Shown piece by piece: positions 42,163 through 50,165 of a stretch of DNA of 64,000 nt. The notes under the pieces were generated by a model, which was given only the letters and a program-made list of their open reading frames with translations, was not told where the DNA came from and made no database searches. The position numbers and the translations under genes were made by a program. The first letter of the stretch is position 1. Every line of letters starts with the position of its first letter. The DNA is from an uncultured Fretibacterium sp. (lineage in GTDB: Bacteria > Synergistota > Synergistia > Synergistales > Aminobacteriaceae), in the NCBI GenBank assembly GCA_946183145.1, contig CAMGZM010000005.1, forward strand, positions 1-64,000, given 5' to 3'.

Positions 42163-43532
42163 TTGATATACGGTGCAGAATTTTTGTCATTATGGCATTC
42201 ATTCTCACATGGCCGTGTGAAACTTTTGCGCGTGATGTTTATGTGAGGCTGTCAAATTCCGGCTCTTACTCAATCGGAATCACAGAAGGAATGCTTACGA
42301 TGACAGACGCGGAAGGAAGGCTCGCGAATCTCGGAGACAGCGCAGAGATAACAGCCAATAACGGCTATGCGGTAATCATGGGCAATGCGTTTCCTATGCC
42401 CGTAAGGATTTCGGGATCAGGGCTGTTACAGTTCAAAGGGAGGACATACCGGGGGGCTTTTCTGATAACACAGCGTGCGGGGTTGCTGAATGTTATTGAC
42501 GTTGAGGAATATTTATGCGGAGTATTGCCGGCTGAAGTCGGAGCTGACTGGCACAATGAAGCGTTGCGGACTCAGGCTATTTGCGCCCGTACTTACGTCC
42601 TAAAGCAGAGCATGAAGCGCGCTGAAAAGGGATTTGATGTTGTTGACACTGACGCGGATCAGGTCTACAAAGGCGTAGGAGTTGAGACGGCGAAAACGAA
42701 TCAGGCAGTCGCAAGCACAGCGGGTGAAGTCCTGACTTACGGCAAAGAATTGGCGATTACGTACTTTCATTCAGACAGCGGAGGACATACAGCAGACATT
42801 ACAGACGTTTGGGGATCTGATTACCCGTACTTGAAGGGAGTCCCCGAAATCGTGAACTACAAATCCCCCGTATCAGTCTGGAACGCTAAAATCTCATCGC
42901 AGAGAATACGCAACGCCGTACAGAAAGTTACAGGCACGGACATCGGCGAAATCTCAGAGGTTCAAGTCTCAGAAGTTGACGACGGCGGAAGAGCTGTAAC
43001 AATGACATTCATCGGCGCAAACGGCACGAAGTCAATGAAGGCCAGCCAGTTCCGTACAGCAACAGGCCCGCGCGAACTCAAAAGCACAATGCTCACACCA
43101 TCGGGCGGGGCGTTCAGAGTCGAAAACAAAACTACACCGAGCGGAATTGTTGCACAGAGAAATTCTCAGCCATCAGGGAATGAGCTTACGTTTGAGGAAG
43201 AGCAGGGCATCGCGAAAATGGCATCAGAAGGAGTTTTCACGACAACAGAACTTGTTGACATGCTCTCTAACCTCGACAAGCGGAAGAAATATTACCAGAT
43301 AGGAATCAGCAGGACGGGACGAAAAGCAGAAGCCCCCGCACAAACTCCGCGCAAAAAATACGGCTATACAGTCGAAAAAGCCGGGGATGATTTCATCTTT
43401 TACGGGCGCGGCTGGGGACACGGAGTCGGTATGTCCCAATGGGGAGCTATGGCGATGGCTAAAGAAGGCTACACAGCAGAGAAAATTCTCGCTCACTATT
43501 ACCCCGGAACAACTGTAAGGAAGATAAAGTGA
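42159..43532 (+). CDS. SpoIID/LytB domain protein
   Basis: 457 residues; signal peptide to about residue 24 (IFVIMAFILTWPCETFA). SpoIID-type lytic transglycosylase domain: EYLCGVLPAEVGADWHNEALRTQAICARTYVLKQ, abridged, near 120-150, then YFHSDSGGHTADI near 205 and the C-terminal GRGWGHGVGMSQWGAMAMA near 420. It cleaves denuded peptidoglycan in SpoIID; in non-spore formers it is a cell-wall remodelling protein. There is an insert of about 90 residues (PSGNELTFEEEQGIAKMAS) between the motifs. Co-translated with ruvC. Confidence 0.9.
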   Translation: MIDIRCRIFVIMAFILTWPCETFARDVYVRLSNSGSYSIGITEGMLTMTDAEGRLANLGDSAEITANNGYAVIMGNAFPMPVRISGSGLLQFKGRTYRGAFLITQRAGLLNVIDVEEYLCGVLPAEVGADWHNEALRTQAICARTYVLKQSMKRAEKGFDVVDTDADQVYKGVGVETAKTNQAVASTAGEVLTYGKELAITYFHSDSGGHTADITDVWGSDYPYLKGVPEIVNYKSPVSVWNAKISSQRIRNAVQKVTGTDIGEISEVQVSEVDDGGRAVTMTFIGANGTKSMKASQFRTATGPRELKSTMLTPSGGAFRVENKTTPSGIVAQRNSQPSGNELTFEEEQGIAKMASEGVFTTTELVDMLSNLDKRKKYYQIGISRTGRKAEAPAQTPRKKYGYTVEKAGDDFIFYGRGWGHGVGMSQWGAMAMAKEGYTAEKILAHYYPGTTVRKIK

Positions 43533-44620
43533 AGACTATCACGCATGAACAGCTTTACGATTTAGCGTCATATGATTATTTGCTTCCTCCTGAGAATATA
43601 GCTCAGACTCCCGCAAGCCCCCGCGATTCTTCACGTCTCTTAGTGTGGAATGTGAAAGATGACACGACAGAAGAGAGAATTTTCCGGGACATCACAGAAT
43701 ATTTCAGGCCGGGAGATTTGCTTGTGCTTAATGACACGAGAGTCATACCCGCAAGATTAACGGGACGGCGTGAGACAGGCGGAAAATTTGAGCTGTTACT
43801 GTTACGGAATCTCACACCCGATTTTCTCGAATGGGAAGCACTCGTTAAGCCCGCAAAGAAGATTCATTCAGGCGACATTCTCACGATTTCCGGCCATGAT
43901 GTAATGATTGTTGATGATTTGCCGGAAGGACTCCGAAAGGTGAGATTCGGTTTTGCAGCTCGCGATGAATTTATGACGTTTCTGGATGAGGCCGGGAATG
44001 TTCCTCTTCCACCGTATATTCACGGCGATAACTCAATGAGAGAGTCATACCAGACTGTTTTTGCCCGCAATGACGGATCCTCGGCAGCTCCTACAGCAAG
44101 TTTGCATTTCACGCCCGAATTGCTCGCAAAGATTCAGGGGATGGGAGTCAGAGTTGCATATGTTACTTTGCACGTTGGGTTAGGGACATTCCGCCCGGTG
44201 AAATCGTCTGACATTCGCAATCATCACATTCACACGGAGCATTGCGAGATTTCCCCTTCAGCCGCGAAAATGATTCGTGAGTGCAAAGAATCCGGCGGGA
44301 GAGTCATTGCTTCAGGCACAACATCAGCGCGGACTCTTGAGTCTTTTGCTGACGAAAACGGGATTATTACATCGGGCGTAAAAGACACGGGATTATTCAT
44401 TTATCCGGGCTATAGATTTCATGTTGTTGACGCGTTAATCACAAATTTCCATTTGCCTCAAAGCTCGCTGATTATGCTTGTGTCATCTTTTGCCGCAAAC
44501 AAAGCAAACGCATTCGGCCATGAGGAAGAAATTTTGTCGCGCCTGATTGAGATTTACGAGAAAGCAGCGGGAGAAGGCTGGCGTTTTTTCTCATTCGGCG
44601 ACGCAATGTTTATATTTTAG
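43529..44620 (+). CDS. queA: S-adenosylmethionine:tRNA ribosyltransferase-isomerase
   Basis: 363 residues; makes epoxyqueuosine on tRNA. Family motifs: YDYLLPPENIAQTPASPRDSSRLLV, abridged, near residue 15, LNDTRVIPARL near 66, ARNDGSSAAPTASLHFT near 180, VGLGTFRPV, and LITNFHLPQSSL near 307. Start GTG 43529 overlaps the SpoIID stop (GTGA). Tgt is not in the window. Normal length. Confidence 0.95.
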   Translation: MKTITHEQLYDLASYDYLLPPENIAQTPASPRDSSRLLVWNVKDDTTEERIFRDITEYFRPGDLLVLNDTRVIPARLTGRRETGGKFELLLLRNLTPDFLEWEALVKPAKKIHSGDILTISGHDVMIVDDLPEGLRKVRFGFAARDEFMTFLDEAGNVPLPPYIHGDNSMRESYQTVFARNDGSSAAPTASLHFTPELLAKIQGMGVRVAYVTLHVGLGTFRPVKSSDIRNHHIHTEHCEISPSAAKMIRECKESGGRVIASGTTSARTLESFADENGIITSGVKDTGLFIYPGYRFHVVDALITNFHLPQSSLIMLVSSFAANKANAFGHEEEILSRLIEIYEKAAGEGWRFFSFGDAMFIF

Positions 44621-44637
44621 GATGGTGAGTGTATAAT
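44609..44637 (+). promoter_or_regulatory. Candidate internal promoter before glutathione peroxidase
   Basis: TTTATA (44609-44614), 17-bp spacer, TATAAT (44632-44637). Its start would lie near 44644, after the first ATG (44636), so only the second start (44696) would be translated. Confidence 0.4.
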
Positions 44638-45241
44638 GACAGGTATAATTTTCATACTAGCACTGACATTAATACTAAACACGGAGGCTTACGCAATGAG
44701 CAAAATTTACGATTATTCCGTATTCACGCCCAAAGGTGAAGAGGTAAAACTCTCAGCGTTTGAGGGCAAAGTTCTTCTCATCGTCAACACCGCGACAGGC
44801 TGCGGCTTCACACCTCAGTATGAGCAGCTCGAAGAAATGTACAGGCAGTATCACGACAAAGGACTCGAAATCATCGACATACCCTGCAACCAGTTCGGCA
44901 ATCAGGCACCCGGCAGCGACGAGGAAATTCACGCATTCTGCACGCTTCACTTCAACACGACTTACGACCAGTACAAGAAAGCAGAAGTAAACGGCCCGAA
45001 TGAATTACCCCTCTATACGTACCTGAAGAGCCAGAAAGGTTTTGAGGGATTCGGCGAGCACAAACTCACGGCGGTTCTTAATGAGATGCTCGCAAAGGCT
45101 GATCCCGATTACGCGAAGAAGCCAGATATCAAATGGAACTTCACGAAATTTGTCGTTGACCGCAAAGGAAATGTAGTCGCACGCTTTGAGCCTACAGCAG
45201 ACATGGCCGAAGTCGAAAAGTGCGTTGCGTCTCTGCTCTAG
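44636..45241 (+). CDS. Glutathione/thioredoxin peroxidase (GPx family)
   Basis: Reduces peroxides. Catalytic Cys in NTATGCGFTPQY, Gln in PCNQFGNQ and Trp-Asn in KWNFTKFVVD complete the GPx triad; Cys, not selenocysteine. Two possible starts: ATG 44636 (201 residues) adds MTGIIFILALTLILNTEAYA, which looks like a signal peptide; ATG 44696 (181 residues) has GGAGG at 8 nt and gives the usual cytosolic protein. Both could be used. A thioredoxin gene follows 12 bp later, which suggests it is the reductant, as for many bacterial GPx proteins. Confidence 0.9.
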   Translation: MTGIIFILALTLILNTEAYAMSKIYDYSVFTPKGEEVKLSAFEGKVLLIVNTATGCGFTPQYEQLEEMYRQYHDKGLEIIDIPCNQFGNQAPGSDEEIHAFCTLHFNTTYDQYKKAEVNGPNELPLYTYLKSQKGFEGFGEHKLTAVLNEMLAKADPDYAKKPDIKWNFTKFVVDRKGNVVARFEPTADMAEVEKCVASLL

Positions 45242-45253
45242 GGAGGAATCACA

Positions 45254-45568
45254 ATGGCCGTAAAAGTTATCACGAACGATGACGACTCCGCCCTCAATGC
45301 CGCGAAAGTTGCGCTTCTTGATGTTTGGGCGACATGGTGCGGGCCGTGCAAGATGATCGCTCCCGTTGTCGAGGATCTGTCAGAAGAATTTGCAGACCGC
45401 GCAGAGTTCTACAAGGCTGACGCTGAAGAGAATCCCGGACTCGCAAAGAAACTCCGCGTTATGAGCATTCCCAACATCGTAATCATGAAGGAAGGAAAAG
45501 TAACAGCCAGGCACGTAGGCTTTCAGGACGCAGAAGAGCTGCGAGCATGGTTTGAAGCGAACGTATAG
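45254..45568 (+). CDS. trxA: Thioredoxin
   Basis: 104 residues. Active site WCGPC at 28-32, cis-Pro in MSIPNIVIMKEG near 76, normal length. It has GGGAGG at 45242-45247 as ribosome site and follows the GPx gene by 12 bp, so the two are probably co-transcribed as a peroxide-reducing pair. A strong terminator follows. Confidence 0.96.
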   Translation: MAVKVITNDDDSALNAAKVALLDVWATWCGPCKMIAPVVEDLSEEFADRAEFYKADAEENPGLAKKLRVMSIPNIVIMKEGKVTARHVGFQDAEELRAWFEANV

Positions 45569-45586
45569 CAGTCGGAAAAATTTTTG

Positions 45587-45619
45587 TCCCTTCTCCTTAA
45601 ACGGGGGAGGGATTTTTTT
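45587..45619 (+). terminator. Rho-independent terminator after thioredoxin
   Basis: 10-bp stem TCCCTTCTCC (45587-45596) / GGGGGAGGGA (45603-45612) with G-T pairs, then seven T. Confidence 0.9.
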
Positions 45620-45683
45620 GTTCGTTTTTTGACAGAGTATAATTATCCGCGTTTATCCCAATCACATTAGGAGGATTCTTACC

Positions 45684-46214
45684 ATGAGGAAATTTTCTGT
45701 TCTCTCGTGCCTCGTCATTCTCATTCTCTTTTCACCGTCATATAGTGAAGCAGCAGCAGGAATAAGCGCGGTGTTTGACGGGTTAAGCGCAATAACCTCG
45801 GCGGACGCGGGAACATCGGAGGCGTATAAATTTGTTGTTCGTTCGGGAGACTCTGTTCTGCCTGAGAGTGATTACACGGTTTCACTTGATGTTACGATCG
45901 GAGCGGATGAGGCTGATCCATCAATCGCAGAGTTGACTTACGACAGCGGGTCAGAGTCCATCATCATCACAGCATACTCAAACGGAAATACACAGTACAC
46001 ACTGAGCTATTACGCGAGAATATACTACATTCCGGCCGGGAAAATTTACGGTTACGGCAACAGCTTCAACATTACGGTGAAAGTCAGCACGCCTAATCAG
46101 CCTCAGGAAGGAGTCTCAAACGGAAGGTCATCATCCGGCGGCTGTGAAATGAGATTTGGAATCGCGGCATTAATTCCGGGGATCTTTTTCGCAGTCAGTC
46201 GGAGAAAATTTTGA
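45684..46214 (+). CDS. Small Synergist-CTERM surface protein
   Basis: 176 residues; signal peptide (MRKFSVLSCLVILILFSPSYSEAAA), a beta-type domain of about 120 residues without recognised family, then GRSSSGGCEMRFGIAALIPG, abridged, and a hydrophobic stretch ending in SRRKF. The S-G-G-C, hydrophobic helix and basic tail fit the Synergist-CTERM sorting signal, also seen in the protein at 11263-13794. Probably anchored or processed at the surface. ATG 45684 follows AGGAGG. Function unknown. Confidence 0.8.
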   Translation: MRKFSVLSCLVILILFSPSYSEAAAGISAVFDGLSAITSADAGTSEAYKFVVRSGDSVLPESDYTVSLDVTIGADEADPSIAELTYDSGSESIIITAYSNGNTQYTLSYYARIYYIPAGKIYGYGNSFNITVKVSTPNQPQEGVSNGRSSSGGCEMRFGIAALIPGIFFAVSRRKF

Positions 46215-46243
46215 CTCTGAATTTACGTGTAAAGCAAAAACAC

Positions 46244-46272
46244 TTGACAGGTTAATTTGCGTTTCATATAAT
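46244..46272 (+). promoter_or_regulatory. Consensus promoter of the ylxM-ffh operon
   Basis: TTGACA (46244-46249), 17-bp spacer, TATAAT (46267-46272): both hexamers match the consensus. The start would fall at 46279-46280, i.e. at the ATG of ylxM, giving a leaderless mRNA; no ribosome site lies between. Confidence 0.85.
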
Positions 46273-46279
46273 CGTCATT

Positions 46280-46633
46280 ATGATTGACAGCGCGAATGAT
46301 GACAGCGATATATTAAAACGCAGGGTACATTTCAACCTTCTATACGATTTCTATTCACCCTTGCTCACAGAGAGACAGCGAAAAGTTTACGAGACATTAT
46401 GCTTTTCGGATTTGACGTTATCAGAGGCAGCAGAAGTTTTAGGAATAAGCAGGCAGGCGGTGTACACTCTTGCGCGGAATGTCATGAAGAAGCTCGAAGG
46501 CATAGAGAAAAATCTCTGCTTTGCGGTGAACACGCGACATCTAGAGGAGAAAATCAAGAAATTAGAGTCGGAGAATGAATCACTGCGCGAGAAATTACGC
46601 GAGAAGGAGGAAGAAACATGTTTGACGCACTGA
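46280..46633 (+). CDS. ylxM: YlxM family (UPF0122) DNA-binding protein
   Basis: 117 residues. The N-terminal part has a sigma-70 region 4-like helix-turn-helix: LTLSEAAEVLGISRQAVYTLARN near residues 45-67; the C-terminal part is a charged coiled coil (EEKIKKLESENESLREKLREK, abridged). YlxM normally precedes ffh and has been linked to the SRP. It likely starts as a leaderless mRNA. It overlaps ffh by 16 nt. Confidence 0.9.
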   Translation: MIDSANDDSDILKRRVHFNLLYDFYSPLLTERQRKVYETLCFSDLTLSEAAEVLGISRQAVYTLARNVMKKLEGIEKNLCFAVNTRHLEEKIKKLESENESLREKLREKEEETCLTH

Positions 46634-47952
46634 AGGAAAAATTATCGGCTGTATTCTCGAAACTCGGCGGCAAGGGAAAATTATCGCCGGAAGACATTGA
46701 CTCGGCCATGCGTGAATTGCGGCGGTCATTGCTTGAGGCTGATGTAGATTTCCGAACCGCAAAAGACTTTATAGCCCGTGTCCGTGAAAGAGCGTCAGGC
46801 GCGGAAGTCCTCCAGTCAATCACACCCAGCGAGCGAATCTCGGCGATCGTCTACGAGGAATTGATTTCGCTCATGGGAAAACCTGCCCCCCTTATCATTT
46901 CCCCAAAGCCCCCGACAGTCATACTCATGGCCGGATTGCAGGGTTCAGGAAAAACGACAAGTGCCGTGAAGTTAGCGCGGAATCTCAAAGGCTCTCACAA
47001 TCCGTTAGTTGTTGCGTGCGATTTGAGGCGGCCTGCTGCTGTCGAACAGTTGAGAGTCCTCGCTGAAGGCGCAAAAGTCGCGTTTTACGGCCCGGAAAAA
47101 GCTGGCGATTCTGACGTTTTAGCGGTTGTTCGTGGCGCGGTGAAATTCGCTGAAGGCCACATGAATGACGTGATAATTCTTGACACGGCCGGGCGGCTTC
47201 ACATTGATGATGAGCTGATGAACGAGCTTAAGAGCATTGCGGAAGTATTGCCCCCTCATGAGAAAATTCTTGTTGTTGACTCGATGGCGGGTCAGGAGGC
47301 TGTAAATTCTGCAAAAGCATTCCACGAACTTTTGAGCTTAACGGGACTCATTCTCACGAAACTTGACGGCGATGCTCGCGGAGGTAGTGCGCTCTCAATC
47401 AGAGCCGTAACAGGAATCCCCGTAAAATTCGCTGGAGTCGGCGAAAACACGGACGCTTTAGAGGTGTTCAGCCCTCAGAGAATGGCCGGGCGCATTATGG
47501 GAATGGGCGACATTCAGGGACTCGCGGAAAAAGTCAAGGCAGCAGGTATAGCGGATACGGAGATCAAATCCCCCGGGAAAATCGCAAAGTCATTCGATCT
47601 TGATATGCTTCTCAAACAGTTTGAGGCACTTGAAAAGATGGGGCCTCTTGAGAAAATCATGGGAATGATTCCCGGGATGGATAAGATAAAAGGTTTCAAG
47701 GCTGAAGACGCTGACGCAAACGCATTGAAGCGGAGCAAGGCAATAATCCAGTCAATGACCCGCGAAGAGAGACGCAATCCGAGAATAATAAAAGGCTCAA
47801 GACGGCGGAGAATTGCACAGGGTTCGGGGACTTCAGTCCAGAGCGTAAACCAACTGCTTGCCCAGTATGAACAGATGAAGAAGATGTTCAAGTCCTTCAC
47901 CGGCTCAGGGGGAAGCAGACGGCTGAAATCGTTATTCGGTTTCGGAAGATAA
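46618..47952 (+). CDS. ffh: Signal recognition particle protein Ffh
   Basis: 444 residues. N domain helices, G domain with LQGSGKTT near 107, DTAGR near 185, [10 protein letters not shown] near 243; M domain from about 290, with a methionine-rich tract ([14 protein letters not shown]-like) and the [13 protein letters not shown]-binding motif near 395. It targets nascent membrane proteins. ATG 46618 lies after GGAGG in ylxM. Confidence 0.97.
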   Translation: MFDALKEKLSAVFSKLGGKGKLSPEDIDSAMRELRRSLLEADVDFRTAKDFIARVRERASGAEVLQSITPSERISAIVYEELISLMGKPAPLIISPKPPTVILMAGLQGSGKTTSAVKLARNLKGSHNPLVVACDLRRPAAVEQLRVLAEGAKVAFYGPEKAGDSDVLAVVRGAVKFAEGHMNDVIILDTAGRLHIDDELMNELKSIAEVLPPHEKILVVDSMAGQEAVNSAKAFHELLSLTGLILTKLDGDARGGSALSIRAVTGIPVKFAGVGENTDALEVFSPQRMAGRIMGMGDIQGLAEKVKAAGIADTEIKSPGKIAKSFDLDMLLKQFEALEKMGPLEKIMGMIPGMDKIKGFKAEDADANALKRSKAIIQSMTREERRNPRIIKGSRRRRIAQGSGTSVQSVNQLLAQYEQMKKMFKSFTGSGGSRRLKSLFGFGR

Positions 47953-47987
47953 CACAGCGAAATACTACAGGAGGTGCGAAAACAAGA

Positions 47988-48254
47988 ATGGCGGTAAAGA
48001 TTCGTTTGTCGCGTCAGGGCAGAAAGAAAGCTCCCTTTTACAGGCTTGTTGTAGCAGATGAGCGTTCACCGAGGGACGGAAAATTCATTGAGCTTATTGG
48101 AACGTATAACCCGATGACGGATCCGGCCACAGTGAACATTAACGAGGAGCGTGCTCTCTATTGGCTGAAGAATGGTGCATTGCCTTCAGACACGGCGCGC
48201 GGGCTTTTGAAAAAGCAGGGAATCTGGGAGAAGTTCAAGACAAAAGAAGCATAG
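47988..48254 (+). CDS. rpsP: 30S ribosomal protein S16
   Basis: 88 residues, with the family start [25 protein letters not shown] and [25 protein letters not shown]. Part of the 30S subunit. ATG 47988 is 11 nt after AGGAGGTG. It begins the rpsP-khpA-trmD-rplS ribosomal/tRNA cluster downstream of ffh. Confidence 0.97.
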   Translation: MAVKIRLSRQGRKKAPFYRLVVADERSPRDGKFIELIGTYNPMTDPATVNINEERALYWLKNGALPSDTARGLLKKQGIWEKFKTKEA

Positions 48255-48337
48255 CAGTACGGCTTTCTTTTAAGACAGCATTAGCAGTAAACACAATTTC
48301 ATCGTAGACCGCGAATAAAACAGGAGGTGCCACTTTA

Positions 48338-48580
48338 ATGGTCAATTACAAAGAGCTTGTAGAGTTTATCGTCAAACACCTTGTTACACAGCCTGACTCA
48401 GTTGAAGTAGAGAACGGCGAGGAGGACGGCGGGAGCAAAATCCTGATCCGGGTTGCCCATGAGGATGTGGGGCGGGTAATCGGTAAGAGAGGAGCAACGA
48501 TCAACGCTATCCGGCTGTTGGCCAAAGCGGCAGCAGTCAAGGCTGGAGAGAGAGTTGATGTTGACATCATCGAGGACTAG
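48338..48580 (+). CDS. khpA: KH-domain RNA-binding protein KhpA
   Basis: 80 residues with one KH domain: RVIGKRGATINAIRLLAKAA near residues 45-64. KhpA with KhpB binds many RNAs. ATG 48338 after AGGAGGTG. The start of trmD lies 3 nt after its stop. A rimM gene, expected between them in many species, is absent. Confidence 0.95.
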   Translation: MVNYKELVEFIVKHLVTQPDSVEVENGEEDGGSKILIRVAHEDVGRVIGKRGATINAIRLLAKAAAVKAGERVDVDIIED

Positions 48581-48582
48581 CC

Positions 48583-49710
48583 ATTAACGTAAGTATATTA
48601 ACGGCATTCCCGGAGCTATTCGCGGAATTTCTACATACAAGTATTCCGGGGCGTGCTGTTGTCGGAGGGCTTGTCGGCGTAAATCTGGTGAATTTGCGCG
48701 GTTTCGGCAGGGGAAATTACAGGCAGATAGATGATTACGCGTTCGGTTCGGGCGGAATGGTATTAGCAGCTCCGCAATTGAAGGAAGCACTAGACTCCGT
48801 GAAGACTGAATCGGGGAAAAAGCCTTATGTAGTTTACCCATCGCCGCAGGGAGCATTAATCAGCCAGGAGATTATAGAGACTCTTGCGCGTCAGGAGCAT
48901 GTAGCGATAATCTGCGGGCATTACGAGGGAATAGACGAGCGTTTTGTTGAACGTTATGTAGACTGCGAAATATCGATAGGAGACTGCGTTCTTACAGGCG
49001 GAGAGATTCCCGCAATGCTGATAGTTGACGCAATGTCGCGGCTTGTTCCCGGCGCGGTCGGAAAAATCAAGGCAGTAATCGAGGACTCATTTTACCGGGG
49101 AATGCTCGACAATCCGAATTATACCCGCCCGGCAGTTTGGGAAGGTGCTGGAGTCCCTGAAGTTTTGACGGGAGGAAACGCGCACGAGATTTCCCGCTGG
49201 AGAAGGCGCGAGGCAATAAGACGGACATTAACGAGAAGGCCGGATTTAGTTTCGCGTGCATCAGTCCGGGAATATTTGCAGGGTGTGAATGTCGCAGTAA
49301 TCGCGGAAAATGAGAGCGTGAATCTTTCGGGGCTTTGTGATATCTGCAGGGCTTATGACGCCGGGAGACCGTACATAATCGCCGAACGAAAAGAACTCCG
49401 CGAGGCCATGAAGAGAGAATATCCCGGAGCAAAAATCATCGGGAGCATGAAGAAAATCACGGGCATAAACGGAGAAGACACATTAACGGTGAAAGTGGCG
49501 GAATCACCAAGCGTAAACTCACTTCACAGCCTGGAAGTTAAGCGCAAATGCCTTGAGCATGACGGAAATGTTTTGTTCGTGTTCGCGCAGAATGACAGAA
49601 TGCTTGAAGATGTTGACGGCCTGACGGGGTATATATTCGGTGAAAGCTCAGATATTCCGGCAGTCGCAAGAATCGCTGTAACGCTTGACAGGCTTATAGG
49701 GAAACGTTGA
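48583..49710 (+). CDS. trmD: tRNA (guanine-N1)-methyltransferase TrmD with extra C-terminal methyltransferase domain
   Basis: 375 residues if it starts at ATT 48583, three bases after khpA; the peptide then begins INVSILTAFPELFAEFL, the normal TrmD start, with GAGGA at 48573-48576 as ribosome site. The first downstream NTG is GTG 48688, which would cut off the conserved N-terminus. TrmD core: YVVYPSPQGALI, ICGHYEGIDERF near 105, DCVLTGGEIPAMLI near 130 (SAM knot). Residues about 235-375 form a further SPOUT-like RNA methyltransferase domain (PF09936-like), seen in some Synergistota and Thermotogae. TrmD makes m1G37 in tRNAs. Confidence 0.92.
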   Translation: MNVSILTAFPELFAEFLHTSIPGRAVVGGLVGVNLVNLRGFGRGNYRQIDDYAFGSGGMVLAAPQLKEALDSVKTESGKKPYVVYPSPQGALISQEIIETLARQEHVAIICGHYEGIDERFVERYVDCEISIGDCVLTGGEIPAMLIVDAMSRLVPGAVGKIKAVIEDSFYRGMLDNPNYTRPAVWEGAGVPEVLTGGNAHEISRWRRREAIRRTLTRRPDLVSRASVREYLQGVNVAVIAENESVNLSGLCDICRAYDAGRPYIIAERKELREAMKREYPGAKIIGSMKKITGINGEDTLTVKVAESPSVNSLHSLEVKRKCLEHDGNVLFVFAQNDRMLEDVDGLTGYIFGESSDIPAVARIAVTLDRLIGKR

Positions 49711-49731
49711 AAGAAGGAGGCAAATACAGAG

Positions 49732-50094
49732 TTGAACGCAGTAGAATTAGTGCAGAAGAAATACTACAGAGCCGAGCCTCTGCCTGATTTCAGGCCGGGT
49801 GATACTCTGAGGGTACACGTAAAAATCAAAGAAGGAACCCGCGAACGTATACAGGTCTTTGAGGGAATCGTAATCGCCAAACAGCACGGCGGACTTGATG
49901 AGACATTCACAGTCAGGAAGATCTCAAACGGAGTCGGTGTAGAAAGAATTTTCCCGGTGCATTGTCCGAGCATTGATCATGTAGAAGTTCAGCGCAAAGG
50001 AAAAGTGAGACGCGCAAAGCTGTATTACCTGAGGAAGTTAAGCGGGAAGGCAGCAAGAATCAAAGAGCGCAGGAAGTTCACGGAAGCACAGTAA
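49732..50094 (+). CDS. rplS: 50S ribosomal protein L19
   Basis: 120 residues. Signature: [22 protein letters not shown] near 38-59 and [20 protein letters not shown] near 74-93. Start TTG 49732 with AAAGGAGG 14 nt upstream. Last gene of the rpsP-khpA-trmD-rplS set; terminator right after. Confidence 0.97.
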   Translation: MNAVELVQKKYYRAEPLPDFRPGDTLRVHVKIKEGTRERIQVFEGIVIAKQHGGLDETFTVRKISNGVGVERIFPVHCPSIDHVEVQRKGKVRRAKLYYLRKLSGKAARIKERRKFTEAQ

Positions 50095-50105
50095 CAGAAA
50101 GAAAA

Positions 50106-50137
50106 TCCCCTGTCAGAAACGGCGGGGGAATTTTTTT
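50106..50137 (+). terminator. Rho-independent terminator after rplS
   Basis: 9-bp stem TCCCCTGTC (50106-50114) / GGCGGGGGA (50121-50129) with G-T pairs, seven T. Confidence 0.9.
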
Positions 50138-50165
50138 GCGTGTGTATGTCTGAACAGGGCTGAGA

